64,000 nucleotides of DNA from JADFOI01 sp965218935 (GTDB lineage Bacteria; Acidobacteriota; UBA6911; RPQK01; JADFOI01). Numbering within the stretch: position 1 is the stretch's first letter; every line of letters starts with the position of its first letter. Shown here piece after piece: positions 63,901 through 64,000 of this stretch. The notes under the pieces were generated by a model. That model was not told the origin of the DNA and ran no database searches. It worked only from the letters and a program-made list of their open reading frames with translations. The position numbers were made by a program, and so were the translations under genes. Where the stretch lies: positions 62,001 through 126,000 of the forward strand of contig CBDCMH010000004.1 in the NCBI GenBank assembly GCA_965218935.1. The letters run 5' to 3'.

Positions 63901-64000
63901 ACACCATCCTCCACTCCTTCGCCATCCTTCCGATCCAGAACACCGGGAGGAAGGGGAGGTCCGAGAAGATCATCAATATCCCGGAAAGGTGGACCGGGAA
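60938..64000 (+). CDS. addA: AddA/UvrD-type helicase, partial at the window end
   Basis: Open for 1,021 codons to the window edge. Walker A WASAGTGKTHT (about residue 29), motif Ia-type LTTFTRKAAAEM, motif II LLVDEFQDTDPDQ, motif III-type GDTKQSIYRFR, and motifs V/VI VMTIHKAKGLEGRF and YVAVTRARDR. Superfamily I RecB/AddA helicase that would supply strand unwinding to AddB. A C-terminal nuclease domain, if any, lies beyond the window. Confidence 0.85.
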   Translation, partial: MSTRPSAPLSDAAARREAMTTPHHAFVWASAGTGKTHTLALRALYLLLNAPFLSPQEGDGQGPAGEIGSLYSAPSRQERLKSARAIIGSLILTTFTRKAAAEMQTRLYRYLESVTAAQTPSHLETEDPLFYEIIQTVLNNLESGQNMPLFAGLGGEESFHRLQAGAQALYEQAGELQISTIHSFAASILRRHPLQAGIPPTSRFAREDEDDLLGLEDQVLERWWQRKVLSDPQLQKELAQLLTVVPVRHIREWLTYSYQSPWMAKESEALPLEGEKEIQKLVDAGHALVQSLSRGGGSRIEGNRDRLDQILQGITSRQKGAFRELCDFILRTKRDLFLHDKITKTVRRAIEGLAPEHLCYFQSWTAFYIPALRICLAQEFAPIWAVWTRFLGRFVDWAEEAAMRELGLITFDEMIRLAVRLLEQHPSIRRAEQAKLRALLVDEFQDTDPDQLRLFKALLKHDPDDPHEVLGFFVGDTKQSIYRFRSADVPSIDDFCRRYESHTGCQLKQTEFRLKTSFRSVKAVTRFVNHFFEKELTLASKDEALVPFRTDEEVLPEWIFTDTDGEGRNFNVDQGRSYAAAQTLEMIQEYLESSASEKPPYKDILVLVRDWRQVDALLPVLQNAGIPVISSGAKTFYRQPEVLDLLNLLIALLHPQDKLATAAVLRGPLLYLSDPQLHDLLKEIPPERLFHSQQPLPESLPEEVRARIKHLRKLAAGRLESTLAEWLGEVRAFIPTALYTQPGDWEGRPLVRIGRVFENFKEAMEMTVIPPLVWLLKQRTRAAETGRWDSDNPGEDITVATENVEAVRVMTIHKAKGLEGRFTIVYGWSSVLSDLGDSPAKWKNPEVLSLTDDKGQKVQAFSLQWGPLKIVSSSYSEALEEERKGVRAEAERLAYVAVTRARDRMALLCPRSKHRPFPDRIQDFIGSARQKILAGSGSGHADICNGHLRFIHRPGFEITPPEVPSPSVSLQEDVYQSLWKQRYLEFKSHHPPLLRHPSDPEHREEGEVREDHQYPGKVDRE

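Overview
The window looks like chromosomal DNA of a Gram-negative bacterium, most likely an Acidobacteriota member known from an assembled genome. The reasons are an Oar-type TonB receptor with a carboxypeptidase-regulatory domain, FG-GAP/ASPIC surface modules, a long type IV pilus operon, and GC-rich coding. I saw no rRNA, tRNA or CRISPR array.

Layout. 1-1.2 kb: the start of an ExeA/GspA-like ATPase and a HEAT-repeat protein. 1.4-5.0 kb: a RiPP-type cassette with a textbook sigma-54 promoter, radical SAM/SPASM maturase, a 58-residue Cys-containing precursor, a frameshifted HPr-kinase-like protein and a nucleotidyltransferase-fold protein. 5.2-23.7 kb: pieces of what looks like one giant secreted surface-protein gene (about 5,600 residues) ending in a C25 (gingipain-type) protease. 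It is broken by an IS3-family element, one homopolymer frameshift and one in-frame amber codon. 23.7-28.3 kb: the other half of the cassette, with an S26-type signal peptidase that overlaps the giant gene by 4 bases, a PqqD-like chaperone, an ABC exporter and a sigma-54 enhancer-binding regulator. Sigma-54 promoters precede the maturase, the peptidase/giant gene, and a small secreted protein at 46 kb, so I read these as one regulon.

28.5-31.4 kb holds an AtuA-like protein, a small membrane protein and a thioredoxin-like gene with an in-frame UGA in the UxxC position, followed by a SECIS-like hairpin (candidate selenoprotein). 31.4-43.7 kb is a type IV pilus operon on the minus strand (pilV-, pilW-, pilX-, pilB- and pilM-like). 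It is interrupted by a 2.4-kb IS1595-type element carrying three passenger genes (8-bp target duplication), by an IS481 element inside pilB (6-bp target duplication) and by a decayed IS1182-type copy. 44.3-57.8 kb holds a full IS1182-type copy, UbiX, the TonB receptor, a zinc metallopeptidase, a TPR protein, an ISNCY-like element, a CBS protein, a frameshifted YjbQ-like gene and a NUDIX/MBL fusion. 57.8-64.0 kb holds an AddB/AddA-type helicase-nuclease pair, the second gene cut by the window end.

Caution: several frameshifts are single-base losses in mononucleotide runs, so some broken genes may be sequence errors. No database search was possible; family names rest on motifs read by eye.
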